Origin: Eublepharis macularius
Taxonomy: Eukaryota > Chordata > Lepidosauria > Squamata > Eublepharidae
Length of the DNA stretch: 64,000 bases
Reading direction: 5' to 3'
Assembly: GCF_028583425.1 (NCBI RefSeq)
Contig: NC_072792.1
Span: 158,602,676 to 158,666,675, forward strand
In this document: piece by piece, positions 45,236-57,228 of the stretch
Layout: each line of letters starts with the position of its first letter
Numbering within the stretch: position 1 is the first letter of the stretch
Program-made: the position numbers and the translations under genes
Notes under the pieces: model-generated
The model's input: the letters and a program-made list of their open reading frames with translations, nothing else
Database searches by the model: none
Told to the model about the DNA's origin: nothing

Positions 45236-47163
45236 CTCCTAGCTCTCAGCCTCATCGTTTAACTTTCCAGCAGGTGAGAGACAGGGAGGGAGACTGCTGC
45301 TGGAATTTGGAGTGAGAGAGGGAGCAATGTGGAGCTTGTGATTGAGTTTCTGTTTAAAAATAGACTGAATAACAACAGTCTCTTATTTAGAGCACGTCCC
45401 AGCTAGGAAGGTCCTTGCGTGGTGGGTTAGGGTGCTTCCCCCCCCCCCACACACACACACCAGTCTCAGGGCCAGTGCCAAGCTCTGGGGACTAGCCTAT
45501 TGGGTTTCTCTGCTGAGAGCTTACAGTAATTCTTTTTTATTTTTATTATTTTGAGCACCTCTCCTATCTGGGAATGTGACTAGGTTGTGGGTTAGCGGCT
45601 CCCTCACTCATGGTCCAACACCTTCCCCATCTCGCTGCCGCTGCCACTCAGTCAACTACACCCTCAGGCTCTGGGCCAGTCCCACCTCCTTGTGGAGGAA
45701 GGCTATGTTAGTCTTTCTGCAGCAGCAGAAAAGAGCAAGAGCCCAGTAACAGAGCAGGGGGCATTTCAACCTCCTTCCCTACGAGTCCGCTGGTGGAAGG
45801 CTCTGATGGCCACCCCACTGGTGAGATGGGTTTAGAATTGCCTCTGTTGTGGCAATTCTAGCCCTGGGTCCAATTCCATATTATGGTGAGTGGGATTTAA
45901 GTCTCCTTCTCCAGGGATGGGGAAGGCCTACCCGGCAGCCACCCCATCGGTGAAGTGGGTTTTGGCTGATGGGAGGCGGGGAACTACCTGCAAGGCCAAT
46001 TTAAGTCTCCTTCCCCCTAGTTCCAAGTGTCTCGGAGGGTCTGGGTTGTGTCCCACCTCCTGTTTACTTAGGTGTGAAACACGCCCCCAAGGGGAATTTT
46101 AACTGCCTTGGGGAAAGCTTCCCTCGAGGACACCCCATAGGGGAGATGGGTTCCAGGATGCTGTGGCAACTCCCACCCAAGTTCTGTTTCAACATCCCTC
46201 GTGGCCATCCCGTTGGGGCAATGCATTCAAGCTATACAAAATCACTGCCAGTTGCAAATGTGCCTCCCGCCCCCGCAAGGGGAATTTCAACCACGTTCCC
46301 TATGATTCAGCTGGGGGAAGGCATCCCTTGCATCTACCCCTCTGGTGAGATGGTTTCTTCTGGGTGTTGTAGGAGCTTCTACCCAGGGTCTGTTTCAACA
46401 TCAGCTGGGTTCTCCTTTCAGGCTTCCATGCAACCCATCCCTCTCCCGCCCCATTTGGAAGATGCTTCTGGGTATAGCTAGCTGCTCCCACATTCCAAGG
46501 CATTCCGTGCACCCAGCCTTCCCTGGCCCCCAGTTGGGGAGATGGAGTTCAATGGGGGACAGTCTCCCTGGCGGCCACCCTGTCGGTGAGGTGGATTCTG
46601 GCTGCTGGCGGTCGACACTCTTACCTAGAGGTGATATGCTTTCCCATTTGTGCCTTTCTGCCTCCTCTTCCAGCAGAGAAAGTTGGTCCTCCAGAGCTGG
46701 CTGCCGTCCCCTCCCCCCAGTCTCTGTGCCAGTGCCTTAGTGTCTTCATGGGTCTGTGCTGTGGCCACGCTTGTTTACTTAGGAGCGAAGCCCGTCCCAC
46801 CACAAGGGGAATTTAAGTCTACTACCTCTTCTGCACCACGGGGTGGGGAAGGCTCCCCCAGCGGCCAACCCATCCATGATATGGGTTTTGGTTGATGGGT
46901 GGCAGGGAGTTCCCTGCAAGGGGAATTTAAGTCTCCTTCCTCCTAGACCACCGATGCCAACCGTCACCGGCTGCATTCCAACATCTGGAGTCAGTTGTTC
47001 AGAGCCGGACTCCAACCCCGTCCCGGTCTCTGTGCCACTTCCAGACTCGGGAGAAGAGGACTGGTGGGTCAGAACATTGCTGAGTCTCGTCCGAGAGAAT
47101 GAAGCATAAATGGAATGCAAATGCCTAGGACTGGGCATGATTAGTTCCTACCCACCCCCCAAG

Positions 47164-47848
47164 CTGTGGATGTGCAGTGGTTGACAACAAAGGTTCTTGC
47201 TGAGTCACCCCCCCCCCAATGCATTCCAATCATGCCTCGTTTCCATGACTTACATCCCATCCTCTGATTGATGGGCTATTAATCAGCATTGATATTTGTA
47301 ATTTCTTCCTGGGGATATGTAAATTCATTTAGCCCAGCTCCGGGGACATTAATGAGCAATTGTTTCTTTATCAAACAACAGGAAAACCCAAATCTTACTC
47401 TTTTGTCACACCCTGGTAGCAACAATCAAAGGTAATCAAAACCTTATGTCATTCCCAGGAACTAATCTTTACGGTCTTTTTTCCAACGGCTGAGGGGGCT
47501 CCCCAGCCTCAGGGCACGTTTTGCCCTATAAAAACCAGGGCTCTTGCCCCATTCAAATTGTACACGCTTTCCTGGATCCAAGTGCCGTACCCTTGGGGTC
47601 ACTTTTCCTACGACTCTCCCAGTTGAGAACGCGGGTCATTTGAAACTTTTTTCCTCCATGGACTGCTCTACTCCTCTTCGTAGATAGGCAAATATATCCC
47701 AAATCCCTCACTCCATTCCAACTTCTGGCTAATTTCCTAGGACTCTGAGTCCTTGTGTACTCTATTTGCTACTTTCCCCTTTAAATAAAAGTTACTCCTT
47801 TACTTTGAAGAACATCAGTCTCGTCAGTTTCCGTGGGGAGGAGACCCC
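47164..47848 (+). mobile_element. Solo-LTR-like segment
   Basis: A unique block inside the minisatellite has a TATAAAAA box (47527-47534), an AATAAA (47784-47789) about 255 bases later and a gtttccgtgggg R/U5-like stretch. Directly after it comes ttggcggaggtccc, whose complement ends in CCA as a tRNA primer-binding site should. TG..CA ends are plausible. No gag or pol follows; minisatellite resumes by about 47955. The LTR class is not determined. Confidence 0.5.
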
Positions 47849-48529
47849 ATAAAAATTGGCGGAGGTCCCTCTTGTTATCCCTCCTACGTAGCCTACTCCT
47901 TGCCACAAATTCCCCTCTCTTACTTGCAAGGAGTTCCATTCAGATAACAACAGGGAATTTTACCTTCCTTGGGGAAAGCTTCCATTGCAGCCACCCCCTC
48001 AGTGAGGTGGCTTTTGGCGTTCACGCTTTCACCTTGACGCGGTGGGCTTCTCATTTTGTCCCATCCTTGCCAAAACGCAGCCCCTAATTATTTGATCTTC
48101 TACACAACATCATCTCTTGAGCTTCTGCCATTTTGTAACATCAGCAGAACTACCGGCTGTTACAATGACACCATCAGTGTGGGAAAGGCTTCCACTGTGG
48201 CCACCTCGTCGATGAGGCTGGTCATGTAGGTGTCCACCACTCCTCTGTACAGGGGAATGGTCTTCCATCGCCACCATGATTCCGGGGGGAGGGCCCCCCC
48301 ATGAGGGAACTTTTAACCACCTTCCCCAACGGGGGGGGGGGGAGGCTTCGTCCCGTTCTGTCATCAGTGAGGTGGGTTTTACCATTGGATGTCTTTTTGT
48401 CTCGTTCATGTTCCCAGGGGGAGATGCCCCCCTGCAAGAGGACTTCAAGTCCCCGAAGATGGGGAAGGTATCCGTTCCATCTGTTCCACGTACTCCTTGA
48501 ATTCCAGTTGCTGTGGGGGGCAAGAGAAG

Positions 48530-50503
48530 TTCGTAGTCAGACTCGTAGGTTAGATTTTCGTAGTGCCAACTTCAATAAACTCAGAGGCTTTAATGAGTGT
48601 CATTCCATGGGAGAGTGTGCTGGAAGGGGAAGGAGCGAGTGAAGGGCAGGCTCTTCTCAAACAGAAGCTTTCGCAAGCTCAAGCCCTCACAATTCCAGCA
48701 AGATGGAAACATGCTAAGGGCACCAAGAAATCGATGTGAATGAACAAAGAGCTCCAAAATAAGCTAAGGGAGAAAAAGGAAATGTTCAGGAAATGTAGAA
48801 AAGGACAGACCTTTAAAGAAGAATATATGAGGGTTACTAGGTACTGCAGATCTGCCATCGGAGAAGCCAAAGCTCAGTACGAGCTGGGTCTGGCCAGGGG
48901 GGCTCGCTACAATAAGAAAGGACACCTGGGTGGCTAGTTGACATTGACAGAGAGATTGTGGAGAGGCACCTGGCTGCACTGGACGAATACAAATCCTCTG
49001 GGCCGGATGGTGTGCACCCAAGAGTGCTGAAAGAACTTTCTAGAGAACTTGCAGAGCCTCTGTCCATCATCTTCAAGGCCTCCTGGAGGACTGGGGATAT
49101 GCCACAAGATTGGAGAAGAGCTAATGTAATCCCAATCTTTAAGAAAGGGAAGAAGGAAGACCCAGGAAACTGCAGGCTGGTCAGTCTGACTTCTGTTGCT
49201 GGGGGGGATATTAGAGCAGATTTTAAAGAGATTGATCTGTAAGCATCTGAAGGATCGCTTAGTGATCCAGGGAAGTCAACATGGTTTTATCCCCCACAGA
49301 TCTTGTCAGACCAACCTGGTTTCCTTCTTTGACTGAGTGACAAGCTTACTGGATCATGGGAACTCTGTCGACGTGATTTACCTGGATTTCAGTAAAGCTT
49401 TTGATAAGGTCCCCCATGACATTCTAATGGGTAAACTGGAAGACTGCGGACTGAACTATAGGATAGTTCGGTGGATAGGGAACTGGTTAGAGGACTGCAC
49501 CCAAAGAGTGGTGGTCAATGGCGTTTTGTCAGATTGGAGGGAGATGTCCAGTGGAGTGCCACAGGCTCGGTTTTGGGCCTGGTACTTTTCAATATTTTTA
49601 TCGATGATCTGGATGAAGGGGTAAACGGGCTACTCATTAAATTTGCTGATGATATCAAATTGGGAGGAGTGGCAAACACCCAAGAAGATAGAGTTAAAAT
49701 TCAACAAGACCTGAATACTATGGGGAAGTGGGTGGTTGTGAACAGGATGCAATTCAATATAGATAAGCGCACAGTATTACATCTGGGCCACAAAAATGTG
49801 AAGCACAAATAGAGGATGGGGGAATACACTTCTGCGTAGTGGTGTATGCGAAAGAGATCTAAACTAAATATGAGCAGTCAATGTGATGCGCTGGCAAAAA
49901 AGGCAAACTCAGTCTTGGGCTGTATCAAAAGGGCCATTGCATCGAAATCGCAGGAGGTCATAGTCCCTCTCTATACTGCCTTTGTCAGGCCGCACCTGGA
50001 GTACTGTGTGCAGTTCTGGAAGCCTCACTTCAAAAAGGATGTGGACAAAATTGAGATGGTGCATAAGAGAGCGACAAGAATGATCAGGGGTCTGGCGACT
50101 GAGCCCTGAGAGGAAAGGCTGAGGGCCTTGGGAATGTTTAGTTTGGAGGAGATTGAGGGGGGACATAATTGCTCTCTTTAAATATTTGAAAGGCTGTCAT
50201 TTGTAGGAGGGCAAGGAGTTGTTCCAGTTGGCAGCTGAGGATAGGACTCAAAGCAGTGGGGTTAAATTACATGCAGAAAGGTATCGGCGGGATATTAGGA
50301 AAAACTTTTTAGAGGTCATAGTTCAAAGGTGGAATCAGCTGCCTAGGGAGGTGGTGAGCTCCCTTCACTGGCAGTTTTCAAGAAAAGGCTGGATGAATAT
50401 TTGTCAGGGATGCTTTAAGCTCATCCTGCATTGGGCAGGGGGTTGGACTAGAAGGTCTGTATGGCCCCTTCCAACTCTGTGATTCTATGATTCCATTCTA
50501 TTG
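48530..50503 (+). mobile_element. CR1 LINE, 5'-truncated, inserted in copy B
   Basis: It begins within CR1 ORF2 (DFRSANFNKLRGF at about 48560-48600). It runs through the reverse transcriptase to the CR1 3' end, with ggttggactagaaggtctgt, tggccccttccaactctgtg and a terminal attctatgattcc repeat. Minisatellite sequence resumes at 50504. Confidence 0.9.
48560..50109 (+). pseudogene. CR1 ORF2 reverse transcriptase, broken
   Basis: Consecutive frames give SGPDGVHPRVLKELSREL, VIPIFKKGKKEDPGNCR (RT start), VIYLDFSKAFDKVPHDILM, SSGVPQ, then in another register FNIFIDDLDEGVNG and KFADDIKLGGVANT. The C-terminal part has FVRPHLEYCVQFW and VHKRATRMIRGL. These are signature blocks of CR1 reverse transcriptase. 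At least four frame changes and stops are present. Confidence 0.92.
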
Positions 50504-52095
50504 AGGGAACCCCATTGGTGAGGTGGGTTTTGCTGGCAGCAACCCTCCTCAATATGGGGGACGGCCATTCGTTGATGCTGCATTCCCTGGGGGGGGGGGA
50601 AGCACTCCCCCACAAGGGGACTTTGAATAACCTTCCCCATAGGTGAGGAAGGCATCTGTTCCGTGCTGTCGAGGGCACCCCGTCGGTGAGTTTCGCTGGT
50701 GGCACCGCTCTTCAGTAGGGGGGATGGCCTTTCATTAATGTCGTGTTCTCTACAGGTGGAGACTTCCCCCCAAGGGGACTTCGAATAGCCTTCCCTGTAG
50801 GTGGGGAAATCATCCGTTCCAGGGTGACTGGCCCCCCTGCAGGGGGATTTGGAATAGCTTTCCCCAAAAGAGGGAAAGGCATCTGTTCCATCATTGGTGA
50901 GATGGGTTTTACCAGTGGATGTCTTTTCATCTCCATCATGTTCGGGGGGGAGGGGAGGATATGCCCCCCCCCCCCCGCAAGAGGATTTCAAATACCTTCC
51001 CTGAAGGAGGGGAAGAAATCCGTTCTGTTCCTGGGGGGGGGGGGGGCGGTGGCCCCCTTCCCACAAGCGGACTTAGAATAGCCTTCCCTGAAGGAGGGGA
51101 AGGCATCCATTATGTCCGGTCATCGGTGAGGTGGGTTTTGCCGGCGGACATCTTTTCGTCTCCTTCACGTTACTGGGGACTTTGAATAGCCTTCCCCGAA
51201 GAAGGGGAAAGCATCCATTCCTTCGCAGGCACTGCATCAGTGAGGTGGGTTTTGGCGGTTGCCAACTTCCTTCCTGTTGGAAGGCTCCTGTCAGAGACAT
51301 GGGCAGATCCATAAGTATTGTCCCACTGGGCGCGTACTGCCTCAGAGGGGACTTGGAACTGCATTGGCAGCTTCCTTGCACGGTATGAATGCACACCCCT
51401 GCAAGGGGAAGTGGACTCTCCTTCCTCGGTGGTGGGGGAGGCCTCCCTGGTGGCCAACCCATCAGTGAGGTGGGTTCCAGGGGGAGGAAGGGAGGCGGGC
51501 GCTTGATTACCTCCTGGGCCCTTGACGAGGGGGTGGCCACCGACAAAACCCGCATCGCCCATGTGACCACCGCCATCCCCAGGAACCTGTTGCCCCCGGG
51601 GGGAGGGAGTTGGTCCGTTGAGCGCCTCCCAAGCCCATGTGGAGGGGTGGCCACCATTATAACCCACATCTGAGGCTGTCATTCCATTCTCAGAGGAAGA
51701 TTCTCTAACTCCATCCTGCAACTTTTTGGTGCTGCCTGCAATGTACTCCAATGGAGCCAATGCAAGTCAATTGGCATTTGTGGCTCCCATTATATGTAAT
51801 GGAACTTTCCTGGAGTCCCACTTTGGTGGATCTATAACTCAGACATCAAAAATGTAATCTTTGCCAAACTTGGAAGGGGGCTGGAGGAGAGCATTCTAAA
51901 GACTCTCTGCGAGTTTGGCATCTCTGAGTGTGAAAATGTCTGATCTAGGGCCTCTGGAAGTTACAAACCACAAACCAAACCAACAGGTTCACAAACAAGG
52001 GCAAGTTCGTGAAAGTTAGCATTTCAAAGTTCATAAACCACAACAAACCATGAAATAGCATGAACCACCATTTTCCCGGTTCGTGCCCTTCTCTA

Positions 52096-52103
52096 CTCTG
52101 TAC
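52096..52103. repeat. Target-site duplication of copy B, right
   Basis: ctctgtac, identical to 44913-44920. Confidence 0.85.
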
Positions 52104-53107
52104 ATGCAACAGTACATTTTGTTACTTTTCCCCAGCATTGAGAAAAGGAGGACGTAGTACCCAAGGCTGCTCTTAATCTCAATCTGACTAGCACCTCAAG
52201 GTCCAAGAAACAACTGAGCAGGCTTTGATGTCTTAGCTAACACTGTATAATCAAACCACTTTGCTTGATGCGACATTGGATTGACTCAGAGACTCTCATC
52301 CCCCAGCCCTGATGGCTTTCCTGGCCACTCAGGTCCCCTAGGAGCCTCTAAGAGCTCTGGTCATTTGTTTGAAGCACTCCAGCTTCCTGGGTTGAGTGTG
52401 TGTACCTTCTTAGACTAGACACAGGCTGGTAAAATATAAATTTGGAGTTTATTATAGAAAGAACACAGGAGTGTGTGCAAGGCAGAAACTGCTCTTAGAA
52501 AGCATTTAGACAAGGCAAAAAAAAAACCAGCTTGATGGTCTAAATATGTTCTAACTATCTAAAATACTACTTGCTGACTGACTAGGCATTCTCTGAGTTG
52601 GTTCCAAAGTTGGTTGATCTTACCAAAGTCCATATGCCAGCTCACTCTAGACATCCTGGAGGCTTACAGCTTAGGAGCTCTCTTCTCAGATTGTAGGTAG
52701 TTAGCAATGTCTACAATGTAGTAAGGCTATTCAAGAGTGGTATAGTACTGGTAAACTGCCTAGAAAAAGAGAGGCTTCTTGAAATCTGCTGGGACGTCAG
52801 CCCACTTAAGGAACCAATCAGAGCTCATTTCATAATTGGATTATCACAGTCCTGTGAAAATTTGGGGAATATAGCTAGAGCTGGTATCAGCACCAAGCAC
52901 TGGTCTTCCCAAGGCCACTCTCTCAGGAGAAGAAAGCAGCCCAGGAGCAGCTAATTAACAGAGCCTGTACTTTCCCAGCAAACAAGCCTTGTGAACGATA
53001 CACAGGATATGAGGCCTGAATCAAAGTTTTACTCAGTATTAGGTGGAACAAGACCTGCTCCTTCAGGTATGTCTTCCATTAGACATTATCAAGAAAGTGC
53101 TACAAAC
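52104..53107 (-). other. RNF17 intron segment
   Basis: No gene recognised. The stretch 52380-52520 (ending in a gtttattatagaaagaacac phrase) may be an old repeat, but I cannot place it. Confidence 0.45.
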
Positions 53108-53198
53108 CTGAATGATTATGTTTACAGTAGCTCCACTTAAGTAATGGGCAAGAGTATCACATGCAGTTGCTGTCCACTGGTCAGTCCCACCAGCTGGT
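53108..53198 (-). CDS. RNF17: RNF17 coding exon (SN-like helix)
   Basis: It completes an Arg codon, then reads [30 protein letters not shown], between acceptor CTCATTTTCAG and donor GTTTGT. PAGGxxxWTxxACDTLxxYL is the helix following the first extended Tudor core in the window. It ends in phase 0. Confidence 0.94.
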
Positions 53199-53213
53199 CT
53201 GAAAATGAGAAGT

Positions 53214-53320
53214 TGTAAGAATTCTTGTAAGAATTCAGACTTTTAAAAGACTTTAATTCAATTTAAGAATTCAGACTTTAAAAGAAGACTTGTAAGAATT
53301 CAGACTTTTTTTTAAAAAAA
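53214..53320. repeat. Short tandem repeat near an exon
   Basis: ttgtaagaattcagactttt units recur three to four times over about 105 bases, just upstream (in gene sense) of exon 53108-53198. Confidence 0.7.
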
Positions 53321-53611
53321 AAAGCTCTACAGGCAGCTCACCTGTAACAAAATCACTTTGTAGTATAGCCATACTTCAGTTGTGCAGACAGGTCTTATTT
53401 TTATGTATTTATCTAAGTAATTCCAAACCCTCAGTATCTAATGTAGATATAAATGCTTACCTCCTATTTCTCTTTTCTCTCCCTTAAAAGAATCTGTCAT
53501 GGTACGAAAGGCATAGTCAGGAAGACTCACGTTCACAGCCCTCCTCAGCCGTGTACCCAATGACTGAAAATTAATTGTATTTTAGAATTTTATTACATAG
53601 GAACAGGTTAC

Positions 53612-53730
53612 CTTATGTCTGTTAGGGAGCATTCCACTGCTAGAGGCAAAACTGCCGTCAGATGCTCATCAATTTTTCTTAGACAGATGGTATTAACAGT
53701 TTTGATTATGCCAAAATCGAAGAAGAAGAC
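53612..53730 (-). CDS. RNF17: RNF17 coding exon (Tudor core)
   Basis: It reads VFFFDFGIIKTVNTICLRKI, DEHLTAVLPLAVECSLTDI, with acceptor CCGTTTCAG and donor GTAACC. FFDFG and AVECSLTDI are the Tudor barrel and the following strand. It starts in phase 0 and ends with two bases of an Arg codon that the 53198 exon completes. Confidence 0.94.
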
Positions 53731-54195
53731 CTGAAACGGTATGACCATAAGGGGTTAAAAAAAGATCACGTTCTCAGAAGCGTTTATTGATGCCTTTAAA
53801 AAATTCAATTTGAGAGACCACACATTCCTCAATAAGGCTATGCTGAATAAAGGCACAATTCTCAGAGTACCATCTTAAGGCCAGCTTCATATGACAAATG
53901 GTAGCAAATCTAGGAACAGAACTGGATATTTTGACACTGCAATTTTTTTCTTTTAAAGTGGAAGGTGTGGTGTACTTTATATAAACCCTATGGAAAAATG
54001 CTACTGATTGGCACTAAGTGCAGTGATATGGATCAGAGTAAACAAAAGCATAAATAATCCCAGAGTGTGTTTAAAATTAACAATAATAAAGGATTTAATT
54101 CCATTTTCATGTAATACTATACAGGTACCTCTGAGTTGTACTAAGCGAAACAAAGCCTGCTATAAAAAACAGAACAATTTTTGATAAATAGTTAC

Positions 54196-54346
54196 CTCCA
54201 CAACATTTTCAGAAACAATCTCACAGATCCGGCCTCTTTGCCACTGATTTAGACCATATACATCAGCAGCGCAGTTCATATTTATTTCCCACTGAATAGT
54301 TTCTTCCTCAGATATGTTGTAAGCGGCAGACATCTTTTCTTGTAAC
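54196..54346 (-). CDS. RNF17: RNF17 coding exon
   Basis: After AAACTTAG the exon completes a Met codon and reads LQEKMSAAYNISEEETIQWE, INMNCAADVYGLNQWQRGRI, CEIVSENVVE, with donor GTAACT. The LQxKMSxxY helix and the CAAxxxxxQWxRGRI strands form the front of a Tudor domain. The frame stays open upstream to 54458, but only the 54346 start fits the phase of the previous exon. Confidence 0.93.
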
Positions 54347-54889
54347 CTAAGTTTTAAAAGGTCAAACAGGACATCAAATCTGCATCTTCTCACTGCTCTA
54401 AAGAGCTGTTTCTTTAGACGTATAAGGTTTGCATGGTAATGTTTGCCCAGCTGATAGCCTAGAGTAACAAAAAGAATGCACTGCTTTCTCTAGGAAAACT
54501 GGTAGTCATGAAGTGACTATCTTCATTTGAAATTAAAAACCGACTTTATATGATTATGTAGTTAGTTGTGTAGCCATCCTTCCTGTAAAACTTTCAGAGG
54601 GCTAAGCTATGTGACAGATGTAAAGATTTTTTAAAAATCATACTGATGAGCTTTGCCTCTGTACAGAGCTACAAATTAGGAAGGTTTTAGAGCACTTGGG
54701 TGCTAAAACCCTTTCCCCTCAGAAATGCCTCCCTACTCAGTACTTTCCAAACATGCAAGAGTATGCTTCAGCAAGTTAAAAAAAGAACCTGTCACAGGGA
54801 AAATATGTGGGTGGTGTGACCACAAAAATAAACACCTAAAGCAGCAACCTATTTTTACTTCTTCAGTCTCTGTGCATTACACTGATGGG

Positions 54890-55108
54890 CAGGGCTTTTT
54901 TTCTGGGAAAAGAGGTGGTGGAACTCAGTGGGTTGCCCTCAGAGAAAATGGTCACCTGGCTGGTGGCCCTGTCCCCTGATCTTCAGACAGAGGAGAGTTT
55001 AGATTGCCCTCTGTCTGGAGATCAGGGGGCGGGGCCACCAGCCAGGTGACCATTTTCAAGAGGCTTCGGAACTCCGTTCCACCGTGTTCCAGCTGAAAAA
55101 AAGCCCTG
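54890..55108. mobile_element. 219-base hAT-type foldback MITE
   Basis: Both ends read cagggctttttttc in inverted orientation, and most of the element folds into a hairpin (ccagccaggtgaccattttc pairs with its complement). It is flanked by exact 8-base duplications ctgatggg at 54882-54889 and 55109-55116. Non-coding. Confidence 0.93.
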
Positions 55109-55249
55109 CTGATGGGTATACTAGCGACCAGGCAGTAGGTGGGTAAAAGTGCTTCAACTGGAAAGAGTATAGAGTACAGCTCTCCAAATGAGGCATCTAG
55201 CCTAGTGTGCAAACTGAGGGCACAGTGTTTGATGAATGAAGACAGCTAG

Positions 55250-57105
55250 GTACAGGTGGTAGCTCTGCACAGTTCTTGAAGTGGGGTATTTCTGGAGAAA
55301 GATGAAGATGCAGCCACAGCTCAGGTGGGAACAAGCCTAGGTTTTCTGAGGCAAAGCCTTAGGAAGCAGTTCATAGCAATTTGATATGTGCTGAACCTCT
55401 AAAAACAGTTTCTCCTTGTTAAATCTAGATTAACAATAAAACAGGCTAGTCTGAAAACAGCCATCCTGTCTAAGTAGAAAGAGACAGCTTGCCTCAAATC
55501 TAAAGAATGCAGGGCTCTCATAGCCTCGAATGAAAAGAAAGTAAGGACAAAGGCTTTGTTTAGGTAGAAGTTCAAAGCCACCTTAAGTAAAAAGGAGTTA
55601 TCTAGCTAGAAAACCATGATGTCATTGTGAAAACAGTTATAGGGATGATGATGTCTCAGAACACAGCTTTCAGATGGCTTCTTGTTGTGAGGAAAGCAAC
55701 ATTAAAAGCAGCCTTTGACAGCAGGTGCCTCACAATTAGAAGCTAGGTAAGGACCCACTGCAAGTTCCAGGCAAGAAGAAGAGGGTGAAGAACTGTACTG
55801 TGGTGTTGGTGTAGAAAGTTGATGTTGCCTTGGTGAACCACAGCTGCCACCTCTTTCTGTAACTTTAGAGACAAGGTCATCATGAGGAAAAGCACAGAAC
55901 TGGCATTCCAATCATGTCTGCTGGAAGAGATTTTCCAAATGCCTGCCTAGGAGTACTACTGATGGCACTTGGTGTCATGGTGTGTAGCAAAGAGGTCTAT
56001 ATTCAGTTAGCCCCAGTGGAGAAATACGCAGGATTCAGGAAACAGACAGCTCCATCATGCATCATTGTGCCCTTACTGTCAAGCTTTCGCCTGGATGTCA
56101 TCACTTGCAACATGAATGGTGGTGTAGTGTTGTACTTGATGCACCTCCCCACAGGCAGTAGGGAAGGATGCCAAGGGTATTAGATGCTATGCCACCCTGT
56201 TCATTGATGTAACATGTGGAGATCATATTATCTGTGGCCACCTGTGCTACTTCAGCTTGCAGTCTGGGAAGCAAGGCACAAAATGACTTGTACTATGCTA
56301 GGAACTACAGGTGGTTGATATGGAGCTTCCTTTCCTGGGATCATAAGGATCCTGCCTAGGTGGAGACAGATGTGTGTGATTGACATTAAAAACAAACCTT
56401 GTTGAGGCATCATGGAAGTCAGATCCACCCATGAGGGTTGAAATAGACATTGTGACTCTGGTAAAACTGAATTGGAAACCGACAGTTGTGAGAGTACGGT
56501 CTACAGTCCTCTCAGTAATGAGTGGGATATCTGGACAAGATCAGCTGAAAGGAGCAACAACCATTCAGGTAACTACAGTTCCTCTAACTCCTATAAGTAG
56601 CAGCAAAGGATTCAAAAGATACACAAGATGTTCCTCAAGACCAAGACCTAAATAGGCCTACAAGAGGATTGATATCAAAATCTCAGTTAGAGAAAGGCTG
56701 CAGTTGTTTGAACTTGCAAACATGGAGGAATAGGTGCAGATGATTTTGCATGTGAAAGTAGAGGGTTTTGTTGAGTCTTCCAGCTGTCCCTCAGATAGGG
56801 ATGTCATTCAATGCAACAGCAAATTCAAGCAAGGTGAGGATGTTTCTCATTATTGTTATAACACTAAATATAGACAACAGAAACACAGGCAACCAGTGCC
56901 CACTAAGGATGGAGAAAAACTGGGATACTAACAGTTACCTGCTAATTAACCTTTTATATAAACAGAAAAAAAAATGGTTCTCGAGAGAAACAACTCTCAA
57001 AGAAATTCCCAAATGCTGTTGCCTGTGGAGTAAACATAACTCAGCAGGAAGGTGCAGCCCTTCTCATTTGGGCATGCACAGTCCAAGGCTGAGTTTCTGA
57101 GGGAA
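55250..57105 (-). mobile_element. Degraded DIRS-related fragment (DIRS-D)
   Basis: The order of landmarks parallels DIRS-1 and DIRS-2: cctgtctaagtagaaagaga and tctaaagaatgcagggctc (compare 12762-12810), then a ttcaaagccaccttaagtaa block (compare 35635-35650). Near 57065 comes a terminal-repeat-like gggcatgcacagtccaaggc. No RT or recombinase frame is intact. The call is by local similarity and is tentative. Confidence 0.45.
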
Positions 57106-57228
57106 GGAGATTTTCATGCCTAGAAAGTACCTGTTAAGTTTTCAAATCACAGCTCTGCATAGAGATCATGAAGTATATCCCCGTACCGTAATGAAAATAA
57201 CATCAAAATTTTAACTAAATACACTTAC

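Larger units (their letters stand above)
45780..51660. repeat. Interrupted minisatellite of copy B
   Basis: Many diverged units of about 90-170 bases repeat ggggaaggc, ccaccccatcggtgaggtgg, gttttggctg and ggggaatttaagtctccttc. The array is split by the LTR-like segment and the CR1. Several units at 50580-51060 contain G or C runs of 9-13 bases. Minus-strand frames of nearly 200 codons in 50485-51760 arise from the repeat (recurring KTHLTN and FPSSPMGKVI phrases). Confidence 0.75.
44921..52095. mobile_element. Long hAT-like element, copy B (7.2 kb, composite)
   Basis: Terminal inverted repeats are tagagatgggcac (left) and the complement of tagagaagggcac (right), 12 of 13 matching. They are flanked by exact 8-base duplications. 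Next to the ends are multiple aaccgaaatacaaacc and gttcgtgaa motifs. The interior has a CCAAT/TATA-like cassette (45078-45235), a large minisatellite (about 45780-47100, 47950-48520, 50504-51660), an LTR-like segment (47164-47848) and a CR1 (48530-50503). No transposase was found, so mobilisation would have needed an autonomous relative. It lies in the intron between the 41483 and 53108 exons of RNF17. Confidence 0.8.

Noticed and set aside
50485-51760. Minus-strand open frames of 193-198 codons
   Set aside because: They cross the copy B minisatellite, with recurring phrases such as KTHLTN and KVIQSP in several registers. No splice or start context, so repeat by-products.
53480-53566. Minus-strand splice-flanked open segment (SLGTRLRRAVNVSLPDY)
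   Set aside because: It lies between exons 53612 and 53198, which join each other in phase through an Arg codon. Including it would break the frame.
54347-54458. Upstream open extension of exon 54196-54346
   Set aside because: The frame is open and an AG acceptor exists, but only the acceptor at 54347-54348 matches the phase of exon 57229-57481 and restores the LLNM-LQEKM helix.
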